NCBI GenBank assembly: GCA_910585855.1
Contig: CAJUGZ010000115.1
Location: 1 to 12,463 of the forward strand
Direction of reading: 5' to 3'
Source of the DNA: an uncultured Lachnospiraceae bacterium
GTDB taxonomy: Bacteria; Bacillota_A; Clostridia; Lachnospirales; Lachnospiraceae
Length of the DNA stretch: 12,463 nt
The notes under the pieces were generated by a model. It was not told where the DNA came from and did no database searches. It saw only the letters and a list, made by a program, of their open reading frames with translations. A program made the position numbers and the translations under genes. Below, piece by piece: positions 1 through 7,248 of this stretch (the first letter of the stretch is position 1; each line of letters begins with the position of its first letter).

Positions 1-52
1 TTATATCAGAAAACGACTTTATATGGAAGTATAATTAAGTTGGTGCGTATGG

Positions 53-3000
53 GTGTTTGCCACCAATGCTGCCAGAGAAAATTTAAGATATCAGGTGATT
101 TATCAAGAGAGTGAGGAAAAGAAATATACAGAGCTTCGGCGTTTAATCGAACAGAAAAACTGTCCTACGATTGTTTATGCTTCCAGAACAAAACGGACAC
201 GGGAATTAGCAGAGAAGTTATGTAAGGATGGTTTTTTGGCAAAACCGTTTTTTGGGAAAATGGACAGCAGAGAGAAGGCAGAAACACAGGATGCGTTTAT
301 TCAGGATAAGATTCAGGTAATTGTAGCAACTTCCGCATTTGGTATGGGGGTGGATAAGCCAAATGTAAAATTGGTGATTCATTATGATATTTCGGATTCA
401 TTGGAGAATTATGTACAGGAAGCAGGGCGGGCAGGACGTAATCCAATGCTTCAGGCAGAATGTTATGTACTTTTTCGTGATGAGGATTTGAATCAGCATT
501 TTATTTTGCTGAATCAGACAAAATTAAGTATCAGTGAAATACAGCAGGTTTGGAAAGCGATTAAGATTTTGACAAAGGATCGGGCGGTTTTGATGCGTTC
601 TCCTTTAGAGATTGCAAGGCAGGCAGGATGGGACGAAACGGTTGTTAATGTAGAAACACGTGTAAAAACGGCAGTTCAGGCATTGGAAAATGCGGGATAT
701 ATCCAAAGGGGAAAAAATGTACCGCATATCTATGCTACCAGCATCTTAGTACCTAATATGGCAGAAGCATCGAAACGTATTGAGGCATCTTCTGATATGG
801 ATGCAAGGCAAAAAGAATATGCCAGAAGAATTTTACAGATGCTGATTTCGAAAAGAAGTATTGCAAAAGCAGGTAATGAGGAGGCGGAATCTAGAATTGA
901 TTATATCTCTGATATGCTTGGAATAGAAAAATCAGATGTAATTGATACAGTTACAGCTCTTAGAAAAGAAAATATTCTTGCAGATGCAAAGGATTTAACA
1001 GCATATATAAAATATACCGATAAACAGAATAAAACAAAAAATATATTTCATAAATATATAAAAATAGAAAAATTTTTGCTTTCTTATTTTTGTGAAGAAG
1101 AAAAAGCCTATTGTGTCGGGGAAAAAGAACAATGGGTAAATTTAAAAGAATTAAATGAGAAAGCACTGAAACAGGGGATTTCGTCCTCCGTAAGTGCTAT
1201 AAAAACAATATTCTATTTTTGGACGATTAAAAATTATATTGAAAAATCATTAGATGTTATGTCGGATCGGATTTCCTTTATTTCTAAAATTACATTTGCA
1301 AAGATTTATGAAGAAGTAAATGTTCGAGAGGATATTGCAGAGTTTATTATAGAGTATCTATTTCAGAAAAATCAGGAAAAATTAAATGATCCGAAAAAGC
1401 AGGAATTATTAATTTTATTTTCTGTTTTAGAATTAAAGGAAGGGTATGAAAAAAAACGAGAAAGAATAGTTTCAGAAAAGCAGATAGAAGATGCCCTGCT
1501 GTTTCTTTCTAAAGTGGATGCAATTCCGTTAGAGGGTGGTTTTCTTGTGCTGTATCAAGCGATTCAAATTACACGTTTAGAGAAAAACAGTCAGATTCTC
1601 TATAAGAAAAAAGATTATGCGCAATTAAATGAATTTTATCAGATGAAAATACAGCAGATTCATATTGTAGGGGAGTATGCCAATATGATGGTGAAGGATT
1701 ATCAGCAAGCCCTGCAGTTTGTCAGTGATTATTTTCAAATGGACTATAAAAAGTTTTTAAGGAAATATTTTGCACAGGAACGTATAAAAGAAATGGAGCG
1801 AAATATTACGGCAGAGAAATATCATAGTTTGTTTGATGGACTGTCAAAAGTGCAGGAAGAGATTATCCAAGATAATCAGTCACGTTATATTGTTGTGGCA
1901 GCAGGTCCGGGAAGCGGAAAGACAAAAGTATTAGTACATAAGCTGGCATCTCTTTTGCTGATGGAAGATGTGAAACAGGAACAATTATTAATGGTAACAT
2001 TTTCTAGGGCAGCAGCAACAGAATTTAAACAGCGTTTATACGAACTAATCGGAAAATCAGCCGCTTATATTGAAATAAAAACATTTCATTCTTATTGTTT
2101 TGATCTGCTTGGAAAAATAGGAAGATTAGAGGCTGCAGGAAGCGTAATAAAAGAGGCGGTGGAATGGATTCGGAATGAAGAAGTGGAAGTGGGAAAGGTT
2201 ACAAAAACAGTAGTTGTAATAGATGAAGCACAGGATATGGATCAGGATGAATTTTCGTTGATACAGGCTTTAATGGAAAAGAATGAAGAAATGCGTGTAA
2301 TTGCAGTAGGGGATGATGATCAGAATATCTTTCAGTTTCGTGGTTCAGATTCCAAATATATGCAGACTTTGACAGAAGAATATGGGGCGATCCAATATGA
2401 TTTATTAGAGAACTATCGAAGTACAAAAGTGATTGTTGCATTTGCTAATTTATTTGCAGCCAGAATAAAAAAACGACTGAAAAACAAACCAATTATTCCG
2501 ATAAAAGAGGAAAAAGGACTGGTTCGAATCACGCATTATCTATCTGAAAATCTGGAAATCCCGGTAATCAATCAATTATTGAAAACAAAGGGAAACGGTA
2601 CAATAGCTGTGCTGACCAATACCAATGAAGAAGCATTAAAAGTGCTGGGACTGCTGCTGAAACAGGGGATTCGTGCAAAACTGATTCAGTCAAATGATGA
2701 ATTTGAACTTTATAATCTGGCAGAAATTCGATATTTTCTGCAGACAATAAAAAAGGCAGCAAAAGAAACAGCATCACCAATTATCTCGGATGAGATATGG
2801 AATTTTGGAAAAAAAGAATTAGAAAACCGCTACCAAAACAGCGAATGTCTGCCAAACTGTCTCAATCTTTTACAGACATTTTCCGAAATCTATGAACAGA
2901 AATATCTGACAGATTTTGAAGAATTTGTAAGAGAATCTAAATGGGAGGATTTTTACCCAGATAATCAGGAAGCTATAACAATTTCTACTATTCATAAATC

Positions 3001-3205
3001 AAAGGGAAGAGAGTACGATCAGGTCTATCTGCTTTTAAATCATGTAAAAGTAAGCAGTGATGAGGAACGAAGAAAACTATATGTAGGGATTACCAGAGCG
3101 AAGAAGGAGTTATATATTCATTGTAATAATGGGATTTTGGATGGAATCTTTACTGAAGGAATGGAACAGATGGAAGACAGAACTATTTGCCTTCCAAAGA
3201 GATGA
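53..3205 (+). pseudogene. RecQ-UvrD fusion DNA helicase, main fragment (5' cut by the window edge, probably broken)
   Basis: This is a two-engine DNA-unwinding enzyme, probably for repair or recombination. Numbering from 53, residues 1-160 are the second RecA lobe of a RecQ helicase: VIVATSAFGMGVDKPN at about 89-104 and QEAGRAGR at 122-129. After a long linker with no motif I recognise, a UvrD/PcrA-type SF1 helicase starts. It has Walker A AGPGSGKT at 617-624, VIDEAQD near 721-727, GDDDQNIFQFRG near 760, ISTIHKSKGREYDQVY near 980 and YVGITRAKKELY near 1010. The RecQ Walker A and DExH motifs should lie upstream. The frame is closed by TAA at 32-34, although the codons before it (YIRKRLYMEV) resemble the expected helicase sequence. 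The GTG at 53 has no Shine-Dalgarno and falls mid-domain, so it is not a credible start. The 3' end also loses frame (next entry). Domain identity is sure; calling it a pseudogene is an inference from two lesions. Confidence 0.8.
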
Positions 3206-3504
3206 TTTCACAGCTTTCTCATAAGGATATTCATTTGGGTTTTTATAGTGGGAAACAAAGGGAGATGCTGAAACTTTATAGTGGGATGGAACTTCGAATT
3301 TTTAGGGATGGACTTTGGTTTCAAGGGGAGAAGGTTGTACATTTTTCTAAAAAATATAGAGAGGATATGGAGAGATTTAGAAAGATGGGATATGATCCGA
3401 TAGGGGCGAAAATACGGTTTGTAGTGGCTTGGAAGGGGAAAGAGGATAGCAGGGAAAGCGTAATTGTGCTGCCAGATATTTACTATAGAAGGATGGAAAT
3501 ATAG
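3187..3504 (+). pseudogene. C-terminal domain of the RecQ-UvrD helicase, separated by a frameshift
   Basis: The open frame resumes one register away from the helicase (open from 3157) and encodes LSHKDIHLGFYSG, then a stretch ending RFVVAWKGKED and VIVLPDIYYRR. From memory of this helicase family, an 'HKD ... RF(I/V)VAWK ... ILP' domain of about 100 residues directly follows the UvrD motif VI in one polypeptide. Here the helicase frame ends instead in a non-homologous tail (TICLPKR) at 3203-3205, overlapping this frame. A one-base loss, or a two-base gain, around 3180-3200 would rejoin them. The only candidate start is TTG at 3187, with no ribosome binding site, so independent translation is doubtful. 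I see no slippery heptamer, which argues against programmed frameshifting. A sequencing error is the main alternative. Confidence 0.7.
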
Positions 3505-3507
3505 ATT

Positions 3508-3545
3508 TTTTGGGGGAGGGGGGACGCTGGAATCGGAAGGAAAAT
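3508..3545 (+). repeat. Truncated left-end relic of the repeated hairpin element
   Basis: Four bases after the helicase stop, the sequence runs TTTTTTGGGGG, a G-rich stretch, GGACGC, then a GGAATCGGAAG-like stretch. It parallels the left boundary of the intact copy at 5494-5640 (read on the minus strand: TTTTTTGGGGGGAGGACGCC, then a GAAATCCAAG arm). The conserved core is missing, and the sequence passes directly into the degraded gene copy. It lies in the sense of the upstream gene, as the two intact copies do. The match is short and G-rich, so chance similarity is possible. Confidence 0.35.
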
Positions 3546-3665
3546 AGTGTTGTAAAATATAGGCGGATATGTTTTTTTTATTTCTTCGTCCTTTGTTACA
3601 ACGAGCCATTCACTGGCGGCATCCGGGAGGATCAGGAATCTTTTTTCAATTGCTTTAGTTTTATC
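3546..3665 (-). pseudogene. Degraded duplicate of the small gene at 4891-5154
   Basis: Read on the minus strand, this piece encodes in changing frames DKTK, then IPDPPGCRQ followed by a stop, MARCNKGRR, and KTYPPIFYNTIF. The intact-frame relative encodes DKTK, RIPNSSKYQQQ, MARCRERR and KTYPPIFYNTMF in the same order. The DNA also aligns: the first 30 bases at the 3546 end match 5035 onward at 28 of 30 positions, and most differences are small indels in the poly-T and poly-C/G stretches. An internal stop plus frame changes make it non-functional. It forms a direct repeat with 5035-5142, and the two flank the regulator and membrane-protein cassette. I do not recognise the protein family. Confidence 0.6.
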
Positions 3666-3709
3666 AAGAATATATTGTGCAAAGCTATCATCAGAAAAAT
3701 ATTATAATA

Positions 3710-3744
3710 ATAGGGAGCTAGCAATATATAAGCTAACCCCCTAT
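3710..3744 (-). terminator. Possible terminator of the minus-strand cassette
   Basis: An imperfect hairpin pairs ATAGGG (3710-3715) with CCCTAT (3739-3744) and TAGC (3719-3722) with GCTA (3732-3735), with two mismatches between the stems. On the minus strand it is followed by an AT-rich run ending in TTTTT. It lies about 95 bases past the stop of the last cassette gene. The stem is weak, so confidence is modest. The rest of 3666-3838 is AT-rich and holds nothing else I can identify. Confidence 0.35.
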
Positions 3745-3838
3745 GTATAATAACCGCTTAATAATATTATAAATTGGTATTATAGGAAATCGAAATTAAA
3801 AGGGATATTTTTGATAAGTTTATACTTCTGATACTGGT

Positions 3839-4024
3839 TTAATTAATTGCATAAGGTTGTGTATCTTCCCATAAAAAAGTTGCATCGAAACTTGCTGATA
3901 AGACAGTGTCAGGTATACCATATGTTACAGTTCCTGTTGAAGTTACCTCTACCAAAGTAGAACTGCTGACCGTTGCATCACCATAATGCGGTTCCCAACT
4001 CCCGATTGCAACGCCATTTATCAT
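3839..4024 (-). CDS. Small protein of unknown function (61 aa), possibly a truncated 3' end
   Basis: I do not recognise this protein. It is rich in Ser, Thr, Val and Gly (for example DATVSSSTLVEVTSTGTV) with several aromatics. It has almost no Lys or Arg, which looks like the beta-rich part of an exported protein, yet it has no signal peptide. It starts 24 bases after the membrane protein's stop, so it is probably co-transcribed. A strong AGGAGG precedes it but ends only one base before this ATG, too close for good initiation. A second ATG, 8 bases downstream of AGGAGG in another frame, opens only 22 codons. One reading is that a longer secreted-protein gene lost its front, leaving its ribosome binding site next to its tail. 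The composition suggests real coding sequence, but current expression is uncertain. Confidence 0.4.
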   Translation of the reverse strand: MINGVAIGSWEPHYGDATVSSSTLVEVTSTGTVTYGIPDTVLSASFDATFLWEDTQPYAIN

Positions 4025-4048
4025 CCCTCCTTATCATATTAATATCCC

Positions 4049-4504
4049 TTAAAATTTCATATCAAAATACCAAATAAGTAAATATTTAATGCTAATAGAT
4101 AATAACAAAATAGCTAATAAAGTATAAAAAACTTGTATATTTATAAAACTTGCAAAGAATGTAGTAATAAATAAACAGTTAATTAGTAATTGAAATCCCA
4201 AATTTCCAACTTTTCCATCTATATATTTTTTTCGCTCATCATGCTCTTCTAAACATCTTTCTTCTAATAACATAGGGTTTTTTATTATATTTGAGCATTT
4301 TTTAATTTGAAAAACTAAATATATTAGCCAACCAAAAGCTATTATTTTTTGGGTTGTTTCAGCTAATACAGGAACGTTTCTTCCATCTAATAGAATATTT
4401 AGCCGACCCAATTCTCCAATTACAATTATTATAACAAAAGACAAAAATAGAAGAACATACAAAATATTTTTTTTTATTCTTATTTTACGTTCGTATCGTT
4501 CCAT
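4049..4504 (-). CDS. Four-helix integral membrane protein of unknown function (151 aa)
   Basis: A basic N-terminus (MERYERKIRIKK) is followed by four hydrophobic segments, at about residues 13-31, 53-67, 101-120 and 123-147. A charged loop (residues 78-98, EERCLEEHDERKKYIDGK) lies between helices 2 and 3. The positive-inside rule puts the N-terminus and this loop in the cytoplasm. The ATG lies 10 bases after GGAGG, and the first 25 bases overlap the end of the regulator gene, so the two are translationally linked. Pairs of a small Xre regulator and a small membrane protein of this type are common in Firmicutes, and the membrane partner's role is mostly unknown. No enzymatic motif is visible. 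It could be an immunity, stress-sensing or anti-regulator protein, but the sequence does not decide. Confidence 0.75.
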   Translation of the reverse strand: MERYERKIRIKKNILYVLLFLSFVIIIVIGELGRLNILLDGRNVPVLAETTQKIIAFGWLIYLVFQIKKCSNIIKNPMLLEERCLEEHDERKKYIDGKVGNLGFQLLINCLFITTFFASFINIQVFYTLLAILLLSISIKYLLIWYFDMKF

Positions 4505-4707
4505 GAAATTTCCACCTCCGAAAAATCAAACACTTCTTCGATTTTTAAAGAAAAATATGCAGCTATTTTATATGCCAAGACTAATGATGCAGTATATCTC
4601 TCATTTTCAATAGAAATAATTGTTTGTCTTGTAGTTCCTACTTTTTTAGCTAATTCTTCTTGTGACAATTTATGCAATTTTCTTAATTCTTTTATTTTTG
4701 TTTTCAT
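4480..4707 (-). CDS. Xre/Cro-type helix-turn-helix regulator (75 aa)
   Basis: A compact DNA-binding protein made almost entirely of one HTH_3 domain. The motif reads LHKLSQEELAKKVGTTRQTI, then SIENERYTASLVLAYKIAAYF and an IEEVF end typical of the short YgzD/YozG-like regulators. I place the start at MKTKIKEL (4707), behind a purine-rich AGGAAGAG, rather than at the in-frame ATG at 4764. That upstream start would put 19 unusual residues in front of the domain and would lie upstream of the predicted promoter, and so could not be transcribed from it. The gene overlaps the membrane-protein gene by 25 bases. A palindrome over its own promoter suggests that it represses its own cassette. Confidence 0.85.
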   Translation of the reverse strand: MKTKIKELRKLHKLSQEELAKKVGTTRQTIISIENERYTASLVLAYKIAAYFSLKIEEVFDFSEVEISWNDTNVK

Positions 4708-4728
4708 TCTTTTACTCTTCCTATATAA

Positions 4729-4758
4729 AAGTATAGTATACTTTACTTTTTGTGTCAA
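4729..4758 (-). promoter_or_regulatory. Near-consensus promoter with overlapping palindromic operator for the Xre cassette
   Basis: On the minus strand, -35 TTGACA (4753-4758) is separated by exactly 17 bases from -10 TATACT (4730-4735). The -10 is embedded in a perfect 7-1-7 palindrome, AAGTATA-G-TATACTT (4729-4743), a good size for an Xre dimer site. Transcription would start about 20 bases before the 4707 ATG. Binding there would block polymerase. The promoter is seen directly; the binding protein is inferred. Confidence 0.75.
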
Positions 4759-4890
4759 GTTCATTTTACTTTTTTAAAAAAATCAGATGTTTAAGTTTAT
4801 GTCTATTTCTTTAAAAAATTTTATTTTTTACACTCTTAAAAATGAAAAACCTCTATTGCTTTTTTACTTCTTTTTAAATTGCTTCCTGTT

Positions 4891-5154
4891 TCACCCATCA
4901 CTCTTTCTATTTTTATGTAAATCATACTTGAAATTTTTTCTATAATTTTTTTCCAAATCTTTCAGTTTATCAATTTTAACGATTCTAACAATCTTCTGTG
5001 CAGATTTTTTCCGTTTTTCCCAGCTAGTAAACATAGTATTGTAAAATATAGGTGGATATGTTTTTCTTCGTTCTCTGCAACGAGCCATTTGCTGCTGGTA
5101 TTTGGAAGAATTAGGAATACGACAATAGAATTTGGTTTTATCTTTATTTGGCAT
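4891..5154 (-). CDS. Small basic protein of unknown function (about 87 aa), second copy of the repeat-associated gene
   Basis: I do not recognise the family. The protein is strongly basic, with DKTKFYCRIPNSS, QQQMARCRERRKTYPPIF and a Lys/Arg-rich tail (KDLEKNYRKNFKYDLHKNRK), and could bind nucleic acid. I start it at MPNKDK (5154) because similarity to the degraded copy at 3546-3665 begins just inside that point. The frame stays open upstream to a TTG at 5280. Neither start has a ribosome binding site, so this copy may also be a relic that happens to remain open. Upstream of its DKTK segment the two copies no longer align, and downstream of YNTMF similarity also stops. The flanking 4770-4890 is AT-rich with no gene. 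Confidence 0.4.
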   Translation of the reverse strand: MPNKDKTKFYCRIPNSSKYQQQMARCRERRKTYPPIFYNTMFTSWEKRKKSAQKIVRIVKIDKLKDLEKNYRKNFKYDLHKNRKSDG

Positions 5155-5493
5155 GAATATTACAGTATAGATATATTTTTTATTAATATTTTTTTTAGTA
5201 TCTATAAAATAAATACAGATAGGATAAATTTTCAATAAAAATTTATTATTTGGAATGGTAAAATGCTGGCAGCGAAGCAATAGAATATAGAATCTGCCTA
5301 GTGTGTAATCGGATTGTGGTAGCCAAATAAATTCGTATGGATATCCGTGCGAGTAAGGTACAATTTATTGTTATGGATGTGGCAAATCAAGAGCCAATCT
5401 GAAGAAATATGGTACTCTCTTTTTCCAGCATGATTGCCAGATAGGTTGTGTTTATAGTTTCTATGAAACAGGCACTAAGTGTTGGAATACACA
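5155..5493. other. Non-coding or decayed gap, no confident feature
   Basis: 5155-5280 is AT-rich upstream sequence of the preceding frame. In 5338-5493 two short plus-strand frames look protein-like but are disconnected: MDIRASKVQFIVMDVANQEP from 5338, and, one frame over with no start codon, YCYGCGKSRANLKKYG followed by FFQHDCQIGCVYSFYETG. The second runs on into the hairpin element. They may be a frameshifted gene remnant with clustered cysteines. I cannot assign a family. Confidence 0.3.
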
Positions 5494-5640
5494 GCCGAAA
5501 TCCAAGAAAGGTCTGTGCAGGGTCATCATTTCCCGTCGGCACTTAGGCACGGTCTTTTCGTGCCTTAGTGTCCGCTACGAGGAAATGCTAAGCGCAAGCG
5601 GGCCCGGAACAGACCTTTCTTGGATTTCGGCGTCCTCCCC
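5494..5640 (-). repeat. Repeated hairpin element, copy 1, in the uxaC 3' region
   Basis: Two perfectly complementary 23-bp arms (5494-5516 and 5609-5631, beginning GCCGAAATCC and ending GGATTTCGGC on the plus strand) enclose a 92-base core. Read on the minus strand, the core matches that of copy 2 (10385-10477) with about eight substitutions and one indel. The flank GGGGAGGAC adjoins the outer arm in both copies. The element starts about 50 bases after the uxaC stop, in the same sense as uxaC. The core contains AGGCACG pairing with CGTGCCT across a 7-base loop, plus two longer-range complementary pairs. There is no transposase and no clear target duplication. It may end or stabilise the uxaC transcript, or be a miniature mobile element. 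Confidence 0.8.
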
Positions 5641-5687
5641 CCAAAAAATTCAAACGTCTATTACAGAAAATTTATAAAGCTATAAAA

Positions 5688-7094
5688 TTAAAGTTTAAAT
5701 CCAAAATAACGAACAGCATTGTTATAAGAGATTCCTTTTACGATTTCTTCTAATTGTTTTTTATCGTTTGGATATTCTCCGTTTTCTACCCATCCGCCGA
5801 TTAATTCACACATAATCCGTCTGAAATATTCATGTCTGGTATAAGAAAGGAAACTCCTAGAGTCAGTCAGCATACCGATAAAGTTTCCAAGTAATCCTAA
5901 ATTTGCTAAAGAGGTCATTTGTTCTGTCATGCCTGTTTTGTGATCGTTGAACCACCAAGCTGATCCCTGCTGAATCTTTCCAACAGCAGTCGGATCTTGG
6001 AAGCATCCAAGGATTGTACCAATAGAGGCATTATCATTAGGATTTAAAGAGTAAATAATTGTCTTAGGAAGCTCATCCGTGGAGTTGAGTGCATTTAAGA
6101 AGTCTGCCATAGAAGCAGAAGGAGCATAATTATTGATGCAGTCATATCCGGTATCTGGTCCTAATTGGTTATAGCGGAATACATTGTTATCTCTCTTACA
6201 GCCATAGTGAAGCTGCATTACCCAGTTTCTCTTATGATATTCTCTGCCTACAAACTGCATAAAGGCGGTTTTAAAAATCAATTCTTCTTCTGCAGTGATA
6301 ACAGCGTTGGACATACGTTTTGCAAAGATTGCTTCAATTTCTTCATCGGAAGCAGGAGCATACATTACATAGTTTAATGCATGATCGGATACGGAACAGC
6401 CCATAGAGGCGAAGAAATCCATCCGGTTGGAAAGTGCTGCTTTTAAGTCAGCAAAAGTTTTGATTTCAATTCCGCTCACTTTGCTTAATTTTGCAAGATA
6501 ATCTAAATATTCCGGCTTTTCGATGTTCATTGCTTTATCTGGACGCCATGCAGGGAGTACCTGTACTTCAAAGGAATCGTCTTCTGCAATTTTTTTATGC
6601 CATTCTAAAGAATCAATCGGATCGTCTGTTGTACAGATTAAAGTAACATTGGACTGTCTGATTAAATTGCGGACACTCATACTGTCTTCCTGAAGTTTGG
6701 CATTGCAAAGATTCCAGACTTCTTCTGCTGTGTCACCGTTTAATGTTCCAGTATAACCGAAATACCTTTGAAGTTCTAAGTGACTCCAGTGATAGAGTGG
6801 GTTGCCGATTGCTTTTGGAAGTGTTTCAGCCCATTTTTGGAATTTTTCTCTGTCGGAAGCATCACCGGTGATATATTTTTCATCAATTCCATTGGAACGC
6901 ATTTGACGCCATTTGTAATGATCGCCGCCTAACCAAACCTGTGTAATATTTTCGAATTTTCTGTCTTCTGCAATTTCCTGTGGATTGATATGACAGTGAT
7001 AGTCTAACACCGGCATTTTTGCTGCAAACTCATGATAGAGAGTTTGTGCTGTTTCTGTGGATAAAAGGAAATCTTTGTCCATAAACTGTTTCAT
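5688..7094 (-). CDS. uxaC: Glucuronate/galacturonate (uronate) isomerase
   Basis: This cytoplasmic enzyme interconverts D-glucuronate with D-fructuronate and D-galacturonate with D-tagaturonate, the entry step of hexuronate catabolism. At 468 residues it is full length for the family. The amidohydrolase-type metal site DYHCHINPQEIAED begins at residue 31 (His33, His35). Other family blocks are TTDDPID (155-161), LPAWRPDKAM (180-189), LHYGCKRDNN, GSAWWFNDHKTGM and LTDSRSFLSYTRHEYFRR. The ATG lies 8 bases after a perfect AGGAGG (7103-7108). It follows the LacI regulator on the same strand with a 154-base gap, so it could be read through from the regulator promoter or have its own. A perfect palindrome at 7188-7203 lies in that gap. 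Copy 1 of the hairpin element sits just downstream. Identification is secure. Confidence 0.97.
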   Translation of the reverse strand: MKQFMDKDFLLSTETAQTLYHEFAAKMPVLDYHCHINPQEIAEDRKFENITQVWLGGDHYKWRQMRSNGIDEKYITGDASDREKFQKWAETLPKAIGNPLYHWSHLELQRYFGYTGTLNGDTAEEVWNLCNAKLQEDSMSVRNLIRQSNVTLICTTDDPIDSLEWHKKIAEDDSFEVQVLPAWRPDKAMNIEKPEYLDYLAKLSKVSGIEIKTFADLKAALSNRMDFFASMGCSVSDHALNYVMYAPASDEEIEAIFAKRMSNAVITAEEELIFKTAFMQFVGREYHKRNWVMQLHYGCKRDNNVFRYNQLGPDTGYDCINNYAPSASMADFLNALNSTDELPKTIIYSLNPNDNASIGTILGCFQDPTAVGKIQQGSAWWFNDHKTGMTEQMTSLANLGLLGNFIGMLTDSRSFLSYTRHEYFRRIMCELIGGWVENGEYPNDKKQLEEIVKGISYNNAVRYFGFKL

Positions 7095-7187
7095 TGAAAA
7101 ATCCTCCTTAAAATAAATAATGATAAATAGCCGATCTTGTAAAATAATAATGAAAATAAAAAGTCGGCTGCAGGTAAATATTATATG

Positions 7188-7203
7188 AACTGTAAATACA
7201 GTT
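7188..7203. promoter_or_regulatory. Perfect palindrome between the regulator and uxaC
   Basis: AACTGTA-AA-TACAGTT is a perfect 7-2-7 inverted repeat, 93 bases upstream of the uxaC ATG. On the minus strand a TATAAT lies just downstream of it (rc at 7182-7187), though no good -35 sits 17 bases before that. It differs from the TGTAAGTGCTTACA operators of the divergent region, so if it is an operator it probably serves another regulator. A half-site with the same ten bases, AACTGTAAAT, occurs upstream of uxaA at 10752-10761. No other feature is seen in 7095-7248. Confidence 0.4.
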
Positions 7204-7248
7204 ATATATAAAAGTAAAGAAAGCGGTTTGTGTTTTATCGGAGGGCTG

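Noticed and set aside
3187..3205. Programmed -1 frameshift between the helicase and its C-terminal domain
   Set aside because: There is no slippery heptamer or downstream structure, and the gene also appears broken at its 5' side, so decay or sequence error is more likely.
3208..3609. Minus-strand frame of 133 codons starting MARCNKGRR
   Set aside because: Only its first residues belong to the degraded small-gene copy; the rest is antisense to the helicase C-terminal domain.
5494..5640. Reading the hairpin element as coding sequence, since one plus-strand frame stays open through it
   Set aside because: It lacks a start codon, and the repeated self-complementary structure explains the sequence better.
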